54,831 bases of DNA from CAZLFA01 sp964558665 (GTDB taxonomy: Bacteria; Desulfobacterota; Syntrophia; Syntrophales; PHBD01), in assembly GCA_964558665.1 (NCBI GenBank), contig CAZLFA010000021.1, forward strand, positions 1-54,831, read 5' to 3'. Within the stretch, counting starts at the first letter, position 1. Each line of letters begins with the position of its first letter. Under the pieces are notes generated by a model. That model was not told where the DNA came from. It made no database searches and saw nothing but the letters and a program-made list of their open reading frames with translations. Shown piece by piece: positions 53,300 to 54,831 of this stretch. The position numbers and the translations under genes were made by a program.

Positions 53300-53716
53300 T
53301 TAAATAAACTCCAGCGTTATGTGTTTGCCGTAAGCGGAAGCGACTTTTTCCAGTGTTTTGATGGTGGGGTTTGACTTGCGGGGATTTTCCAGCCGCTGGT
53401 AAACCTGAAAAGATATTTTAAGATTGCGCGCAATTTCCTGCTGAGTCCGCCCGGCCCGCAGTTTACGCAGCATAATGGAAACGGCGATGTGCGGCTTTAC
53501 CGGTATGTCGTAAATATTACGTCCTTTCTTATCAGACGGATCGGGGAGTTGGAAGCCGCGTTCAAAATCGGATTCCAGACAGCCATTAAGGGCTTCTTCC
53601 GCGTTTCTTATGGCGTGGTCAAGCGTTTCACCCCATGTGTTGATGTTTTCGAAATCCGGGAATGTGACCAGATAAACCCCCTCCGACTTTCTGATTTTTG
53701 CGGGATACTGCAACAT
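53300..53716 (-). CDS. hicB: HicB-family antitoxin with XRE-type HTH
   Basis: 138 residues from ATG 53716. The N-terminal HicB domain reads QYPAKIRKSEGVYLVTFPDF and WGETLDHAIRNAEEALNG. The C-terminal ~60 residues are an XRE-like helix-turn-helix (GRTQQEIARNLKISFQVYQR, then TIKTLEKVASAYGKHI) for promoter binding. The ATG at 53722 overlaps the hicA stop but is only 2 bases from AGGAG, whereas 53716 is 8 bases away. The frame continues far upstream through hicA and beyond, but that part is not a gene. Confidence 0.88.
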   Translation of the reverse strand: MLQYPAKIRKSEGVYLVTFPDFENINTWGETLDHAIRNAEEALNGCLESDFERGFQLPDPSDKKGRNIYDIPVKPHIAVSIMLRKLRAGRTQQEIARNLKISFQVYQRLENPRKSNPTIKTLEKVASAYGKHITLEFI

Positions 53717-53718
53717 GA

Positions 53719-53907
53719 TCATTTCTCCTTTATTCCTGCCTGTTTCAGGATGGCCTTCACAACCCCCCTGGGCAGGTCGGTCTTGCCGTGCACCGGTATG
53801 GGTATTGAGCGGCAATGATCTTTTATCATGATATGGTGGCTTCCGGATATTCTGTCCAAAACCCAGCCGTGTTCTTCCAGTCGTTTTCTTAATTGTTTGC
53901 CGTTCAT
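53719..53907 (-). CDS. hicA: HicA-family mRNA interferase toxin
   Basis: 62 residues, the normal size. GSHHIMIKD contains the catalytic His of HicA RNases, preceded by RKRLEEHGWVLDRI and followed by IPVHGKTDLPRGVVKAILKQ. It is translated ahead of hicB with its stop overlapping the first possible hicB start. Its promoter lies so close that the mRNA probably begins at or beside the ATG. Confidence 0.92.
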   Translation of the reverse strand: MNGKQLRKRLEEHGWVLDRISGSHHIMIKDHCRSIPIPVHGKTDLPRGVVKAILKQAGIKEK

Positions 53908-53912
53908 TGGTT

Positions 53913-53940
53913 ATTATACAGCATATATGATGCATGTCAA
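53913..53940 (-). promoter_or_regulatory. Consensus promoter of hicA-hicB, implying a leaderless start
   Basis: On the minus strand TTGACA (53935-53940), a 16-base spacer and TATAAT (53913-53918) match consensus. The ATG of hicA (53907-53905) begins 5 bases after the -10. The spacer contains GCAT...ATGC half-sites that could bind the HicB repressor. Confidence 0.8.
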
Positions 53941-54127
53941 GTTTGTTTAAACTGCCTGTCTCAGATGCCAAGTCCTGATGCTGAACATTTCCGTAACAGA
54001 ATACCTTTAATTCGTTTCCGCCCGGAAAGAGCGCTTCCCTGGAAGTGTAAACCATGTACCCGGTTTGTACCCGCCAGGACCGGTAAATTTGTATTGGCAA
54101 AAAATATTTTATAATTAAAATATAATT

Positions 54128-54413
54128 ATGATATCATTTTCCTGGGATTCAAAGAAAAATGAGGCTAATAAGAAAAAACACGGCATTTCATTCGATGAAG
54201 CCAAAACAGTATTTTATGATGAGACAGCTATCAGATATTTTGATCCCTATCATTCTGATGATGAAGACAGATTTTTAATGGTAGGGTTGAGCCGGAAACT
54301 CAGAATTCTTATCGTGTGCCATTGCTTCAGGGAAAGACTCGGTCATAAGGATTATCTCAGCCAGAAAAGCCACCAAGGGCGAAGAAGAGACTTATTGGAG
54401 AGAACGAACATGA
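54128..54413 (+). pseudogene. brnT: BrnT-family toxin gene, frameshifted near its 3' end
   Basis: BrnT is a RelE-like ribonuclease toxin. Residues 1-70 read through in one frame (ISFSWDSKKNEANKKKHGIS, DEAKTVFYDE, LRILIVCHCFRER). The expected C-terminus RIISARKATKGEEETYWRER is encoded in the next frame from about 54352 and ends in TGA at 54411-54413, overlapping the ATG of brnA, which is the normal BrnT-BrnA junction. The shift lies near 54330-54336, in GGGAAAGAC, and fits loss of two bases or gain of one in the A-run. As read, brnT runs on into brnA as one 168-residue frame. TATAATTAAAATATAATT (54110-54127) directly precedes the start. Confidence 0.78.
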
Positions 54414-54634
54414 GAAAAGAATACGATTTCAGCAAAATGAAAGGCCAAAAAAATCCTTACATGAAGGAATTAAAAACGCAGGTCACCATTCGTCTCGACA
54501 AGGAGACGATTGATTATTTCAAAGACTTAGCTAAAAAAACCGGTATGTCATATCAGAATCTGATTAACTTATACCTGCGGGACTGTGTCGAGACAAAAAA
54601 AGAGCCCATTTTGCAATGGTCTCATCCTGCATAG
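54410..54634 (+). CDS. brnA: BrnA-family antitoxin
   Basis: 74 residues. It begins MRKEYDFSKMKGQKNPYMKE, the typical toxin-binding N-terminus of BrnA, followed by a ribbon-helix-helix domain (TQVTIRLDKETIDYFKDLAK, MSYQNLINLYLRDC). It neutralises BrnT and represses the operon. GGAG lies about 9 bases upstream of ATG 54410. Because of the brnT frameshift it is also in frame with the toxin, so a fused product is possible in addition to the free antitoxin. Confidence 0.85.
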   Translation: MRKEYDFSKMKGQKNPYMKELKTQVTIRLDKETIDYFKDLAKKTGMSYQNLINLYLRDCVETKKEPILQWSHPA

Positions 54635-54831
54635 GAGATTTCCGAAAGTCGGCTATATCTATAGACCCTGAAATTCTGAGTTGCAGGCCGGATTGTCAGA
54701 ACAGTTCACTGATCTGAACAACTAGATTATATTGACCAATTTCCTCCCGGGGATCGTTTTGTCACTTTTCCCCTGGTGTTACTGATCGGTGCTATAGAGC
54801 CAAACCGTTATCGCCGTAATGAGTCCAGTTC
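54635..54831. other. Right end of window, no feature seen
   Basis: 197 bases after brnA without a supportable gene, strong inverted repeat or promoter. The window ends here. Confidence 0.5.

Noticed and set aside
53717..54100. N-terminal extension of hicB to 266 residues
   Set aside because: The frame passes through hicA and its promoter; the HicB domain begins at 53716 with its own ribosome site.

Overview
Organism. The window opens inside a minus-strand 16S rRNA gene, of which only the 5' third is present. From memory, its sequence resembles Syntrophales (Syntrophus/Smithella-type Desulfobacterota, formerly Deltaproteobacteria). A butyrate kinase, a CarD-type regulator, large PAS histidine kinases and many ATGA stop/start overlaps fit that placement. 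The lineage is an inference and was not tested by a search.

Layout. (1) 1-5.2 kb: 16S with its leader and promoter, a DHH phosphoesterase, a 2-hydroxyacid dehydrogenase, and a minus-strand group (small membrane protein, butyrate kinase, small winged-helix protein). (2) 5.2-24.3 kb: a probable secondary-metabolite or special-lipid locus. The plus strand carries an acyl-AMP ligase, an active ketosynthase, a catalytically dead ketosynthase partner, an acyl-CoA ligase, a PaaG-like crotonase, a cyclophilin and a hybrid histidine kinase. An aromatic ammonia-lyase and a lipoprotein lie on the minus strand. A TerC protein, an ABC-2 exporter, an acyl carrier protein, a second active ketosynthase, a half-length ketosynthase-like protein and a Ddl-like ATP-grasp enzyme follow on the plus strand. 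The set recalls aryl-polyene, flexirubin and dialkylresorcinol logic: an aromatic acid is made by deamination, activated, extended by ketosynthase/chain-length-factor pairs on an ACP, and exported. No ketoreductase, dehydratase, thioesterase or acyltransferase is visible here. (3) 24.3-26.6 kb: an SPFH/GYF_2 protein and a zinc-ribbon membrane protein behind a perfect consensus promoter. (4) 26.9-35.2 kb: a signalling block with a PAS-LuxR regulator, a chemoreceptor, a hybrid PAS kinase and a PAS protein with a Cys-rich tail. These share recognisable PAS modules with each other and with the kinase at 12.1 kb. (5) 35.3-38.9 kb: amidohydrolase and DUF116 genes on the minus strand, and two DppBC-type permeases on the plus strand. 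(6) 39.4-45.5 kb: a housekeeping run, carD - PIN/TRAM - ispD - ispF - gltX - PPC/DUF296 - secreted protein. (7) 45.5-54.8 kb: an accessory region with two tandem ~3.2 kb paralogues encoding STAND-ATPase/BTAD (SARP-like) regulators, interleaved with three toxin-antitoxin modules (HicA-HicB, HicA-HicB of a different subtype, BrnT-BrnA with a broken brnT) and a 174 bp hairpin element.

Main points of interest. In the last region the 3' flanks of the two regulator copies can be aligned to each other. The first copy holds a 174 bp miniature element with 12 bp terminal inverted repeats between two TTAA copies, and the second copy shows the matching empty site with one TTAA. The second copy's flank is in turn split by about 735 bp carrying hicA-hicB. 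The biosynthetic locus combines two ketosynthase/degenerate-ketosynthase pairs with an ammonia-lyase and an ATP-grasp enzyme whose usual Ddl signature is altered. I saw no tRNA gene, CRISPR array, transposase or phage gene.
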